A program made the position numbers and the translations under genes. Positions 36,601-44,614 of a stretch of DNA of 64,000 nt are shown here, piece after piece. The DNA comes from Phycisphaerae bacterium. Lineage in GTDB: Bacteria > Planctomycetota > Phycisphaerae > UBA1845. Where the stretch lies: the NCBI GenBank assembly GCA_024102815.1, contig JAGFJJ010000056.1, positions 1 through 64,000 on the forward strand, in the 5' to 3' direction. Below the pieces are notes generated by a model, which ran no database searches, had not been told where the DNA came from, and was given only the letters and a program-made list of their open reading frames with translations. Numbering within the stretch: position 1 is the first letter of the stretch; every line of letters begins with the position of its first letter.

Positions 36601-37104
36601 AAGAACCTCGATCCACAGCTCAAGCAGATGGTCGAAGTACTCGAATCATCAGAACACACATACACGATTACATCGATTGATAGGAAGAATCGTACAAATC
36701 GCTACGATAACAAAGATGACACTATCTACTGGGATCATGATAATCATGCTGATCCCTCGCAGCCGGGTACAAGAGAACCTTGCGTTGGACTTTGTCATGA
36801 GTTTTCCCATGCTTATGACAACGAAACAGACGCGCCTCGTAGCGAAGACCCGGCAGTTCGACGAGAGAACCGTGCTCGGGAACGGTTGCGCGAGCGCGAT
36901 GCCCGTCGACGCCGACATGAGGAAGAACAAGCCAAGAGGGAGCACAGAAGTCCGCGGCATCCGCGAATTGACGACAATAAAGTCAGAACAACCTATGGTA
37001 AAGGTAAGAATAAGAGAAACATCTGTGATCCCACCGGAGATCTCAATATCCCGATGCAAATCCCAGAGAAGAAAGAAGAGGGCAACAATGATAAGGGCTC
37101 GTAA
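30652..37104 (+). CDS. RHS-repeat protein with inserted dockerin-like module and HEFSH metallopeptidase tip
   Basis: 2150-aa predicted secreted polymorphic-toxin-type protein. The ATG at 30652 is followed by a signal peptide (SLGFFAILVSGVSFA). RHS/YD repeats run through most of the length. At about residues 219-427 the RHS shell is interrupted by the module shared with the proteins at 725 and 52079 (RYWGDIVGAF ... SGVDISAAL ... DTLQIVNAFS). A cysteine-rich insert beginning CGNGILEYGEECE lies near residue 1445. The RHS core ends at about residues 1904-1950 (YDAETGLYWYRTRYFDPVAG, then NPWTWVDPWGW). The remaining ~190 residues contain CHEFSHAYDNE (HExxH, His at residue 2049) and a downstream RRENRARERLR, resembling NleD/M91-type zinc metallopeptidase effectors. 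RHS proteins release such tips to attack competitors. Confidence 0.88.
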   Translation: MLTSKAIRSSLGFFAILVSGVSFATPGDGLGPPNGASGDGSTGIQTLDSTEVDNGFHVRLFSGEFQLANEDLRIPGRGFDFVWQRVYRSRVTLMSEGPLGPGWDFSYNIRLFESDGARILCTGNGRCDTYTSTGSRWHAAGFFNEIAHDGGTGEYTITFPDQTTWILADTDDSPLSGRILQIEDRNRNRMRFEYDGVGRLSSIRDTLTVDVPEPPIAASGYPHGALKNRYISFVPNPGNAEVPVAYRISVVDGSNAPVAIGWVGVPDASGRADVRPLGSPAHLTSWPAVVHVYGCEIAPVNSYQIRTIALDGRFSTELLVSTIPQPAPRYWGDIVGAFAASGNPATSPPTPPNSWEPPNGATSGVDISAALQAASGYPTAPYFTWCDVNPEILDGVVTGPDTLQIVNAFSLGSGREFYPFPQPLDCPNATGGSCGSDCDDQDPCTLDGCSGGVCEHLLVADCTPRTVSLVYDGNGRIESVTDWTGRSIVYDYYGLGEAGGSEGDLKSVTYPVVTNTTEFPIPGPAQGYPDGHYDLSGRTWTYTYAKNQPHASLDHNLLTITDPLGQTFLVNTYAPASNPADPFFDRLTAQTLNSSVTAGGMYNYHYGAVQQGNAVWRTIVNDRMGNVEELYFDDQNRLRARREFTGRAPDPQSATTPTANRPTAPLRITDPTYFETQFEFNVDSMPTLVVFPNGNSIEQQFDTGYTAFSGGNLLSRQRNRGPVVADQDSICELWVYDYDFNVPVEYIDPTGETTFYTIDSPEPQTTGTRLTSCGQAIAGKTSDDTSGEKVLLEGYTGNLEAVECVNLIEAAGPGDPITCFTFSYNDYGQLTAKTQCTGRTDRFTYHSYGPQYGYLASKTVDYGGQNLTESFVYDSVGNLRQSTDPKGNTTDYVYNQLNELLLEQMPAVDLPGGPVRYEREAFWDPTGNVYRIETDNYDDLGNLDNNATWTTWYVYDWLDNLTQHVQEVDQARDIVVEYEYDANENPTLTRFGEATNSHQPANVQKTEYDERDMVFKKTRGFGGADASTSQFDYDDNGNLAFLREGLEQTPRIHAFTFDGFDRAFTYTDPMGTVGARSYDSFDNLIQNKIQGEGVAGEPATFRTLLLETFSYDKWQRPKLHGQTIYQMVGGSWTTVGYSEASIEKYTNASQIEELQTPLGDLYTVTYDSANRLRTITDSAANTLVYSYDFNSNPLTAAEIDKSETILLNGGLGSAYEYDALDRVTRVRKSNGEEWFYHYDSRGNVLREIDANGTESRHVYDGLNRRVQTTLDMDSDGADGDGLDIVTTMLWDDSSRLIAQTDDNGRTTRYASDALDRNIGTRYADGTWSQVGSGLDWSVDAERPTLTSFTSGYDVHDNVLRAEDPNGSAVASTFDLANRVIQRSIVPGPTVASTTTYETFKYDGLSRVVYAENDDTVVVREFSSLGVPTSETIRVGEAVCGNGILEYGEECEPPGAEDCDANCTLNFGHDCCEEHPTPGCSDPVIEAEVCGQFPECCTEEWTYAYLCPSTPDCTLTAPTNHTKTVTTFAYDVAGNEVGTEYPGNGTVDYTGQDLLSVSSVRDALGRLKTLGAANFDLVNFDYVGRLKEKATFVGTVTGLMDPVVIVDYIYGARRLLRISAHPIGFTQSFDWDDVGNRRTRENHITDITHTLGYDAARRLVRVNAAEISTIRDTTYEYDGVHNRVSVTGNPDSGVYVGSYVMDATSPVPADAQVNQYTSTPFDLRQYDDNSNLVLRTAPGGSPALAELKYDYRNRMVEYRDLVSGQIHKYVYDALGRRVSKTVDSTGVNNGPNETRYFYGGPGLQRVVEERDGATGEVITAFVYGDGIDEPWVMFADPDDDNRYEEFYFLADDASNVYQIRDLVGVPVEQYEYGDFGQPVDPVTLLPVAGSPSSIGNPYLFTGRRYDAETGLYWYRTRYFDPVAGRFTSWDTIGAWGDRLALGSAFAYAANNPWTWVDPWGWKIVIGENNTPAFNKAVGEAIDTIKNLDPQLKQMVEVLESSEHTYTITSIDRKNRTNRYDNKDDTIYWDHDNHADPSQPGTREPCVGLCHEFSHAYDNETDAPRSEDPAVRRENRARERLRERDARRRRHEEEQAKREHRSPRHPRIDDNKVRTTYGKGKNKRNICDPTGDLNIPMQIPEKKEEGNNDKGS

Positions 37105-37894
37105 TATCGACACCCTCCCCGTAATCCTTGCAATAGACTCAGCCGTCTTCATTCTAGGGGTTCTCGGTGTGTTCGGTTGCGCAATCAGGCAGACGATCCC
37201 CCTGGCAGATTCTCAGAGTCTGGCGTGGGCGACTCAGGTGCCCGCGAGCGCATCCTCATACGAGTATTTTCGATATGGATTCGAGAGCTGCCAGGAGGAT
37301 GACGCGCGCCGTCAGGTCCACGAGCGCCTTATGAATGCGCACCCGCGTACCTGGGCATGCAGCGAACACTGTGAAGCGCAATATGGCAGATACGAAGTCT
37401 ATTGTTTTGTTTCATTTGACAGTAGTGATCCTCGATACCTCACTAATGTACTTCCAAGAGTCCTTTATTGGGACCCTGTACGTTGGGACGAGGAAGGCGA
37501 TTTGGATTCCGCACTAGAGGCCATCTGGGATCGTGCTCAGCCAGGTGAAAGCAAGTCTCTGATCGAGCGCGGCTCTGGGACCTGCAATTTTGCAAATCTG
37601 CTTCATACTCTTGAGACGATCGAGCACAGCCGTCGACCTGACGTGAATATTCCATACGATGAGGTCGATCCCTGTCCTTACGCGCTCTCGTGGGATCTGG
37701 GTGACGGTGCGCACCAAGTGGTATTGGCGCCTCGATACGTGGGAACGAAAAGAAAATCAACTGGGATTGACGTGGCCGACGAGTTCGTGGATAAGGTGAA
37801 TAAGGCACTTTCATATCTTCAGAACGAGAATTGGGACGATGATCCACCTGCATGGTACATTATTGGGAAGCCCACGCAAGGCGGTTCACAGTAA
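37088..37894 (+). CDS. Lipoprotein overlapping the RHS gene, possible immunity protein
   Basis: 268 aa from ATG 37088 with AGAGGG upstream, overlapping the RHS stop by 17 bp. The frame is open far to the left, but only as an RHS shadow. The N-terminus is a hydrophobic segment ending VFG-C (Cys 31), a lipobox-like site, so the protein should be membrane-anchored on the outer side. No domain is recognised. The tight overlap downstream of a toxin-tipped RHS gene is the usual place for an immunity gene. That role, and whether it neutralises the metallopeptidase, is inference. Confidence 0.6.
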   Translation: MIRARNIDTLPVILAIDSAVFILGVLGVFGCAIRQTIPLADSQSLAWATQVPASASSYEYFRYGFESCQEDDARRQVHERLMNAHPRTWACSEHCEAQYGRYEVYCFVSFDSSDPRYLTNVLPRVLYWDPVRWDEEGDLDSALEAIWDRAQPGESKSLIERGSGTCNFANLLHTLETIEHSRRPDVNIPYDEVDPCPYALSWDLGDGAHQVVLAPRYVGTKRKSTGIDVADEFVDKVNKALSYLQNENWDDDPPAWYIIGKPTQGGSQ

Positions 37895-37909
37895 ACGTGT
37901 TTGGGCGAC

Positions 37910-38025
37910 CAGAGCTTTTGCTTACTGCGGCGGAATCGACGGACTGTGCGACATATTCGCCGACCCCGACAGCGACAACCGCTACGAGGAATTCTACTTC
38001 CTGGCCGACGACGGCCGACAGCCTT
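37910..38025 (+). pseudogene. Relic of an RHS core segment
   Basis: This stretch repeats part of the RHS gene, where it lies at about 36100-36210. It encodes GIDGLCDIFADPDSDNRYEE followed by FYFLADD, against GIDEPWVMFADPDDDNRYEE in the intact gene, then ends in a stop. The bases from about 37958 are nearly identical to 36153-36208. It is a leftover of a second RHS tip or of recombination between RHS copies. Confidence 0.75.
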
Positions 38026-38520
38026 GACTTGTGGGCGTCCACTAAGCCCCTCCTACAAGAGAGCGGGGACGGCCCAATTTGAGAACCAGGGATGCGATAG
38101 CGGCGAACTTCGCAGGGTCTTTTGGACTACCTCGAGTTGTATGGCCGCGGCGAGCTCGAATCGGCCATCACCGATCGCAAGCCGATCCGCGCCTTGAGCG
38201 GAGCAGTATCTTGCTCTTCAGGGACCAATTCGCGTATCCAATCGTGTGTCAGCCGTGAAGCTGCCGATCCATGGAGACCGTCAGGGTGGTTTCGCATTCC
38301 GTCTGCCGGTTCCGCGCCCATAGGCCGCGGAAATGGAGCACGGTCACTCCTGTAGTCATACGCCCAGAGTGTTGCTGCCCTATGAGCCTCGTCGAACGCA
38401 CGATGCGGCCGACAAAGCTGCTCGCAAGAAGCCCGCGCGTGCAGTACGCTATTGGGCGAGGCAGCCAGATGTGCGAGTAGACATTCCCTTGATTGACAGG
38501 TGATTCACAGGAGCAAAACG
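38026..38520. other. Gap between RHS relic and cas genes
   Basis: About 500 bp without a supported gene. A short frame at 38122 begins MDYLELYGRGELESAITDRK and may be the remnant of something larger, but I cannot identify it. The promoter of the cas operon should be in the right half. Confidence 0.4.
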
Positions 38521-39825
38521 ATGTCTGAGAGTCTTTCGCTGAAGTCGTTAATCGACGCCGTCCAGGGGACTGGCGCGGCCTTGCGCTCGTGCACAAGATT
38601 GCAGCCGGCGGGCGGAGAAGGGACGAAGGTATTTCCTCCCACCTACGAGGGCTCAGCTTACGCCGTGGAGAAGCGACGCGTTTGCAGGGGCGAATCGCAA
38701 TCGGAGATCGTGGACTGCGTATTGCTGGACTCGGTTCAGTCCCAGGCCAACCGCATGGAGGAAGCATTGCAGCTCGCGATCGACAGCGGCCGGCTTGAGA
38801 AATCTGGCGTTACAATACCGCTGGTCGAAGTCGATTTTACGTCGTTCCACCCTGGTGACGGCAAGCCAGAGGAAATGAGGCTTCTGGACCCCGTCGGTAC
38901 TGTGAGCTCACTCCAGGCGCCGCATCGAATCGCGGATGCGATCCTGCGCGACAGCAACTGCGATGGTGTGCCGTTTCGCCAGTCCGATATGGGGATGGCT
39001 GTCAGCCGTGCGAGCCTCCGCGACGCCACTGCTCTGCTAGGCCTCTGCCCCACCGCATTGCTTTTCGGCATGTGGGACTCGACTGGGCCGAAAGGAGGCC
39101 TCGGCGCAAAGTTCGAGAGAGCCCTGGTGAGCGAGATCGTAGGGATCAACGCCGTCTTCGGGCTGAAGACGAGCAGCCGAATCGATCCGCTTGGCATCCA
39201 ACTTAAGGCTGGTCCGCTGTACAAGGCAAGCGATGACAACAAGACTTCTTGGACTCTTGCTGAGGCCAATGCGAAGCGTGAGGGACAAAAGGCCCTTTTA
39301 CTCGGCAAGGACGGCCGGCCATCCGAAGCGAATCATGGAAACATCACGCCCTCCCTATCGGATCGTGACCCCCGGACCAACGAGTACCTTGCCGGCGGCG
39401 CGACGATCGAATACGCAGAACAAACGACGGTCTTGTCCTTGCCTGCTCTTCGCCGTTTGCGATTTCCCGTCGATGGCGAATTCGACGCTCAGGTCGAGAC
39501 TATGGCTCGAACCGTGCTAACGGCTTTGGGTCTCACTGCCGCTACGCTGGCGGCTGAGAATGGGCTGGACCTCCGTTCGCGATGCCTCTTGTGGTCGTCC
39601 GAGCCCCTCTCATGGGAGCTGCTCGGGCGGCCGGGAGAAGCCCCGAAACGTTTCACGCTGGATCCCGACTCGGCGATTGCGTTGCTCAAGGAATCGACCA
39701 ACGAGGCCAAGCGGCTCGGCCTGCCGTGGATGGAAACGCCCCTCGTCCTCGTGCCCTCGGATGAGTTGGTCCAATTGGTCGTGAGAAGCCAGCGGCTCGC
39801 CATGCAACAAGGCGGTGATAATTAG
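38521..39825 (+). CDS. csb1: Type I-G (I-U) Cas7, Csb1 family
   Basis: 434 aa. The ATG at 38521 follows AGGAG by 7 bp. The sequence matches the GSU0053/Csb1 family in layout: RLQPAGGEGTKVFPPTYEG near the N-terminus, VLLDSVQSQANRMEEAL, then PHRIADAILRDS and LLFGMWDSTGPKGGLGAKFERALVSEI. It forms the backbone of the crRNA-guided interference complex. First gene of the cas operon, 14 bp before csb2. Confidence 0.9.
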   Translation: MSESLSLKSLIDAVQGTGAALRSCTRLQPAGGEGTKVFPPTYEGSAYAVEKRRVCRGESQSEIVDCVLLDSVQSQANRMEEALQLAIDSGRLEKSGVTIPLVEVDFTSFHPGDGKPEEMRLLDPVGTVSSLQAPHRIADAILRDSNCDGVPFRQSDMGMAVSRASLRDATALLGLCPTALLFGMWDSTGPKGGLGAKFERALVSEIVGINAVFGLKTSSRIDPLGIQLKAGPLYKASDDNKTSWTLAEANAKREGQKALLLGKDGRPSEANHGNITPSLSDRDPRTNEYLAGGATIEYAEQTTVLSLPALRRLRFPVDGEFDAQVETMARTVLTALGLTAATLAAENGLDLRSRCLLWSSEPLSWELLGRPGEAPKRFTLDPDSAIALLKESTNEAKRLGLPWMETPLVLVPSDELVQLVVRSQRLAMQQGGDN

Positions 39826-39839
39826 AAAGGCGGTGGAAA

Positions 39840-41570
39840 ATGGCTTCGTTGGTCATCGGTTGGGAGTATCTTTCCGGTTGCGCGGTCGCAACGGATCCGG
39901 GAAACCGAGAACGAGCCGAATGGCCTCCACATCCGGGACGGGTCTTCATGGCGTTGTCTGCAGCATGGTTCGAAACGGAGCCGCCCCGGAACGATGAAGA
40001 GCGGACCAGATGGGAGGAGGAAGGCAGGGCCCTGGAGTGGCTTGAGTCTCTCGGCGACCCTGAGCTCGTACTGCCCGCGGTCGACGAGCGATTCGAACGA
40101 AGCAATGCCACTGTATTCGTACCCGTCAATGACAAGGCCGGGGTATCCACGGCAAGCCTGCAGTCGACACCGGCTTTGACGAGAAGCAGACAGGCGCGCA
40201 TGTTTCCTCGGATATGGGTTGGTCACCACGCCTGCTGCATGTATTGGCCGGATGCTCTGTTAAGTGGCAACGAGACCTACTTCTCGGCGCTCGACCGGCT
40301 GTGCGCGAAAGTGACGCGAATTGGGCACTCCTCATCGCTCGTTCGGATGTGGGCAAGTGACAGCAATTCTACCGTTCGCGATGCCGGCGAAACTTGGGTG
40401 CGCGACGACGAAACCCCCGAGCAGCACTGTCGTGTATTCCGTCCCGGGCTATTGAGGAGCCTGCCGGACCAAACGAACATCCGCAGCATCCTCACTTTTG
40501 CCAACCTCGACGAGCGTATTCGAGCGAGCAAGGGTCGACAGCAAGCGCAGGCCAAAGCGGACTATCAAGCTCAGTTCGGAGAAAAATGGAGAAGCTCCGC
40601 CCTTCCACCGTCTCTGCTGAGACCGAGGCTGGGAATCTCAAAGGGCTATCGTCGCCAAGGGCTCGGAACGATTCGGCCAACAATCGCGCAGAGTCACTTT
40701 GACTCAGACGTGCTCATCCTGGCGCAAACCAAGGGCCCTCGCCTGTCGCTCGTGTCGACGTTGGCGCTGACCCAGGCGCTTCGAAAGAAAATCATGAGCG
40801 AGTGCGGAATTCAGCCTGTTCCTTCATGGGTCAGCGGACATGAATCGAATGGTGATCCGCTACGGAGCAATGATGACGGGCACATGGGATACGTTGCGCT
40901 GCCATTTGTCGGATCCGATTATGCTGATGGGACGATACTCGGCCTCGGGCTTGTATTTCCCCGTTCGATTCCTAGACCGGAACGAGGCTCGGTGCTTGGC
41001 CGTCTGCTGGTCAGCATGGAGGATTCGCAGCTAACGAGCGCCGAGGTAGACCTGCCACTCGGCCCACTAGGACTGTGGACCCTGCGTAAGCGAGAATGGT
41101 CCGAAAGGCGGGTCGCACTTCAACCCGAGAGTTGGACTTCGCACCCGGACGGGGCAAGGACCTGGGCTTCCGTGACACCCGTGGTGCTGGACAGGTTCCC
41201 GAAATCAGATCGAGCGAGAGATCGAGCTGCGTGGTCACAAGAAGTAGCTCTGATTGTCATGGCAGCGTGCGAGCGCATCGGCCTGCCACGGCCGATCGCG
41301 ATAGACCTCGGCACTTCCTCTTGGCACCGTGGAAGCCCTCGCGCGACCGGCAAACGCCGCCCGCTTCGCGAGTCCGGCGGCGAGTCGAGCGGCTCAACTG
41401 CCGCGCTCGGAGACGGATTCCCTCCGTTCCCCGCCCGGGGAACGAACGCTCCTCGCCCTCAGGTACACGTGTGGTTGCGCTTCGCGGAGCCCGTCGTGGG
41501 TCCCATTCTGTTGGGTGTTGGTCGATACCAGGGCTACGGCTTCTGCAAGCCCCTCAGAGAGAATTGGTGA
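39840..41570 (+). CDS. csb2: Type I-G Cas5/Cas6-like protein, Csb2 family
   Basis: 576 aa. The ATG at 39840 follows a GGCGGTGG-type site. The N-terminus, WPPHPGRVFMALSAAWFE, is characteristic of GSU0054/Csb2, and the C-terminus PILLGVGRYQGYGFCKPL resembles the Cas6 glycine-rich loop. Family knowledge: it combines Cas5 and Cas6 functions, cutting the precursor crRNA and holding the 5' handle. Its stop overlaps the cas3 start (TGATG). Confidence 0.9.
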   Translation: MASLVIGWEYLSGCAVATDPGNRERAEWPPHPGRVFMALSAAWFETEPPRNDEERTRWEEEGRALEWLESLGDPELVLPAVDERFERSNATVFVPVNDKAGVSTASLQSTPALTRSRQARMFPRIWVGHHACCMYWPDALLSGNETYFSALDRLCAKVTRIGHSSSLVRMWASDSNSTVRDAGETWVRDDETPEQHCRVFRPGLLRSLPDQTNIRSILTFANLDERIRASKGRQQAQAKADYQAQFGEKWRSSALPPSLLRPRLGISKGYRRQGLGTIRPTIAQSHFDSDVLILAQTKGPRLSLVSTLALTQALRKKIMSECGIQPVPSWVSGHESNGDPLRSNDDGHMGYVALPFVGSDYADGTILGLGLVFPRSIPRPERGSVLGRLLVSMEDSQLTSAEVDLPLGPLGLWTLRKREWSERRVALQPESWTSHPDGARTWASVTPVVLDRFPKSDRARDRAAWSQEVALIVMAACERIGLPRPIAIDLGTSSWHRGSPRATGKRRPLRESGGESSGSTAALGDGFPPFPARGTNAPRPQVHVWLRFAEPVVGPILLGVGRYQGYGFCKPLRENW

Positions 41571-44500
41571 TGGCTGACCTGACCATTGGTCACTTTGATG
41601 AATTCTTCCGGACGATGAACGGCCACGAGCCGTATCCGTGGCAGGCTAAGCTGGCGGAAGAGGTCACTTCTGGGGAATGGCCCTCGACGATCGATTTGCC
41701 CACCGGTTGCGGCAAGACTGCGTGCATCGACGTGGCCATCTTCGCGCTTGCCTGCCAGGCTACGATGGCTGTGGAGCAACGCGTCGCTCCGCGCCGCGTC
41801 TTCTTCTGCGTGAATCGGCGTGTCATCGTCGACGAGGCGTACGACCGCGCCCGGCGCCTTGCTTGGCGTCTGTGGGAAGCCGAACAGAGCGGTCCTGCGC
41901 CCCTTGCAGAAGTGGCGGCTGCGCTCCGGTCCGTTGCCGGGGCGCATCCAAGTCCGAAGATGCCTCCAATTGACGTGCTCGAGCTTCGTGGCGGGATCTA
42001 TCGCGACAACCGCTGGGCGCGGTCCATCGCCCAGCCAACGATCGTATGCACCACGATCGACCAAATCGGATCGCGGCTGCTCTTCCGCGGGTATGGGGTG
42101 TCGTCCAACTCGGCACCGATCCAAGCCGCCCTGATCGCTTACGATAGCCTTGTCTTGTTGGACGAGGCTCACATCAGCAACCCTTTCCTTGAGACCCTCA
42201 ATTCTGTACGTCGGTATCTCGATCCGGCGAAATGGTCCGAAGGAAAACTCGGCCTCCGCCCGATGACCGTCGTCGCGATGACGGCTACGCCTCCGAAGGG
42301 CGCAAGTAATCCCAGCGCCATCAGCCTTGGACCGGCCGACCGCGCCCATGCCGAGCTCAAGCGCCGCCTCGGCGCTAGCAAGCTGGCTAATCTCCGGCTT
42401 ATCGATGACAGGAAGCTCGTCGGGGATGCAGTTGCCGAAGCCATTAAGCTGGGGAGCACCGACCCTGCGGCCATCGGCATCATTGTTAATCGGGTGGCTA
42501 CCGCCAAGGCCGTATTCGAGAATCTTCTGGCCGCATGTACGGAGTCAAACCCAAGGGTTCCTGCGGTGCATTCTGGCGCAGTCGTCGAGTTGGTCATTGG
42601 CTCAATGCGCCCTCTTGACCGCGATGTTCAGGCAGAGCGCCTCGCAAGTATCGTTGGCCCAAACCGTCCCGCTATCACCGAAAAAACCAGCTTTGTCGTT
42701 TCGACGCAATGTCTCGAGGTGGGCGCTGACTACGATTTCGACGCGCTTGTCACGGAATGCGCATCGCTTGATGCTCTGAAGCAGCGATTCGGGCGGCTTA
42801 ACCGTGCGGGGCGCCTCAAACAAACAATCGCCGTAATCATGGCTGGCAAAAAGAGCGTTGACTCCGAGGACGCGATCTACGGCGAAGCCTTGGGCCACAC
42901 TTGGCGCTGGCTGGATGGTCACGCCAAGGAAATAACTGTAAATGGCAGGAAAACCAAGACGATCGACCTCGGCATTCACGCGCTCGGCGAGGAATTGAGG
43001 ATCCACACGGGAGACGGATCCCAAATTCCAGGAGAGATGCTCACACCCTCTTCAAGCACCAATGCCCCGGTCCTGTTGACGCCTTACATTGACCTCTGGT
43101 GCCAGACGTCGCCTCGCCCCGTACCCGATCCCGACGTTGCCCTCTTCTTGCATGGACCAGACCGCGGCGAGACGGACGTACAGGTTTGCTGGCGAGGCGA
43201 CATCGGATCTGGATCGCCTCCTGAGCAATGGTGCGACGTCATCAGTTTGCTGCCGCCAACAGCCACCGAGTGTATGCGCGTGCCGATCGGCCGACTGAGA
43301 GCTTGGTTGACGTCGGACGATGCGCAACCTGAACTCGCTGGGCGTGGCGATACCGATCTCCTCGGACAAGCCCAGGAAGAAAGCCGGCAGTCCGGACGCT
43401 TTCGAGTCGACGGCGTGGTTTGGCGCGGTAGTGAAAGATCGAAGCGCCTGCTCGAGCTGCATGAGGGGGATGACCTACGCCCCGGTGATACGATCGTTCT
43501 TCCCGTTGCGGCAGGCGGCTGGAACGAACTGGGCCATGTCCCGCCCGGAGCCCCCATCGATATTGCCGAGCGCGCATCTTATGTAGCCCATGGCCGGGTG
43601 GCTCTTCGGATCCACCCGTCCATGAATGAAAGTTGGCCAGCTGGCGAGGCCCTCCGGCACCTCCTCGATCGAGCTACGCATTCTGATGAGCCGCCGACTG
43701 ATCCCGAGTGGCGGAATCTGCTCGCCGCCGCCGCGGACGAACTCGGCACGGGACAAACGGTGGGTTGGTGCTTGCAATGCCTTTCCGCGGCCTCCTGCCG
43801 ATTCCGGGCGGAGTGTTATCCGGACAAGCGGGGTTGGGTGCTGACCACGCGCGATCGAGTCGGTTCAAATTCGGTGTCAGGCCTGCCCGCACTTGATGAC
43901 GGCGAAGACGCGCCTTCGCGATTGAATCGCGAGGCTCCAGTGCTACTTAGCGATCATGCCGACCATGTCGTTCGTGCGGTCGAGCACACCCTTTGTCTGG
44001 TTCGGCTGGAGGGCTTAACTGCGGTCTTCCGCACGGCAGCGAAGCTGCACGACCTGGGGAAGGCGGACGAGCGATTCCAGGCTCTGATGCGGCGCACTGA
44101 CCGTACGGATGCATGGTTGGTGGCCGGACTATCTGGAGAGTTGCTGGCGAAATCGGATGGGATGCCATTGAGCCTGGATGAACACATTGCTGCCCGGCAA
44201 AGAGCCGGAATTCCCGGGGGTTTTCGCCATGAGACGCTTTCACTACAACTGGCCGAACTTTCCGGACAGCTCTCGGGCACGCCGGAGGGCGACGACCTCG
44301 TCCTGCACTTGATTGCCGCCCATCACGGTTTCGCGCGTCCTTTTGCCCCTGTTGTGTTGGACGATGAGCTGCCCGGTGTCAGAGTGAATGGCATCAGCCT
44401 TAGCTCTCGTGATCGAGCTCAGCTTGTCCCCGCGCACCGGCCGGACTCGGGGATCGCCGAGCGATTCTGGTCGCTCACCCGACGCTACGGCTGGTGGGGG

Positions 44501-44614
44501 CTTGCCTACCTGGAGGCCGTCTTCCGCTTGTCCGACCAGCAGACCAGTGCCGCTGAGGATCAGGGCGAGATTGGGATTGCCGACCGAGACCGTCACCCAG
44601 AGGTGTTCGCATGA
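41570..44614 (+). CDS. cas3: Cas3 helicase-nuclease with C-terminal HD domain
   Basis: 1014 aa, start ATG 41570; a longer open frame upstream is only csb2 shadow. Walker A is LPTGCGKTA (near residue 44), the DEAH box is VLLDEAH, the SAT motif is MTATPPKG and motif VI is QRFGRLNRAG. The HD nuclease lies at the C-terminus, residues ~800-930, with LSDHADHVVRAVEH, KLHDLGKAD and AAHHGF. Helicase-first, HD-last order is typical of type I-G. It unwinds and degrades targeted DNA. All catalytic motifs look intact. Confidence 0.93.
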   Translation: MADLTIGHFDEFFRTMNGHEPYPWQAKLAEEVTSGEWPSTIDLPTGCGKTACIDVAIFALACQATMAVEQRVAPRRVFFCVNRRVIVDEAYDRARRLAWRLWEAEQSGPAPLAEVAAALRSVAGAHPSPKMPPIDVLELRGGIYRDNRWARSIAQPTIVCTTIDQIGSRLLFRGYGVSSNSAPIQAALIAYDSLVLLDEAHISNPFLETLNSVRRYLDPAKWSEGKLGLRPMTVVAMTATPPKGASNPSAISLGPADRAHAELKRRLGASKLANLRLIDDRKLVGDAVAEAIKLGSTDPAAIGIIVNRVATAKAVFENLLAACTESNPRVPAVHSGAVVELVIGSMRPLDRDVQAERLASIVGPNRPAITEKTSFVVSTQCLEVGADYDFDALVTECASLDALKQRFGRLNRAGRLKQTIAVIMAGKKSVDSEDAIYGEALGHTWRWLDGHAKEITVNGRKTKTIDLGIHALGEELRIHTGDGSQIPGEMLTPSSSTNAPVLLTPYIDLWCQTSPRPVPDPDVALFLHGPDRGETDVQVCWRGDIGSGSPPEQWCDVISLLPPTATECMRVPIGRLRAWLTSDDAQPELAGRGDTDLLGQAQEESRQSGRFRVDGVVWRGSERSKRLLELHEGDDLRPGDTIVLPVAAGGWNELGHVPPGAPIDIAERASYVAHGRVALRIHPSMNESWPAGEALRHLLDRATHSDEPPTDPEWRNLLAAAADELGTGQTVGWCLQCLSAASCRFRAECYPDKRGWVLTTRDRVGSNSVSGLPALDDGEDAPSRLNREAPVLLSDHADHVVRAVEHTLCLVRLEGLTAVFRTAAKLHDLGKADERFQALMRRTDRTDAWLVAGLSGELLAKSDGMPLSLDEHIAARQRAGIPGGFRHETLSLQLAELSGQLSGTPEGDDLVLHLIAAHHGFARPFAPVVLDDELPGVRVNGISLSSRDRAQLVPAHRPDSGIAERFWSLTRRYGWWGLAYLEAVFRLSDQQTSAAEDQGEIGIADRDRHPEVFA

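Noticed and set aside
36257..37087. Left part of a 545-codon frame that ends with the lipoprotein
   Set aside because: It overlaps the RHS gene in another frame. Only the part from ATG 37088, with its ribosome site and lipoprotein signal, is taken as a gene.
41096..41569. Extended N-terminus of the cas3 frame
   Set aside because: Arg/Pro-rich shadow of csb2. The ATG at 41570 overlaps the csb2 stop and starts a normal Cas3 N-terminus.
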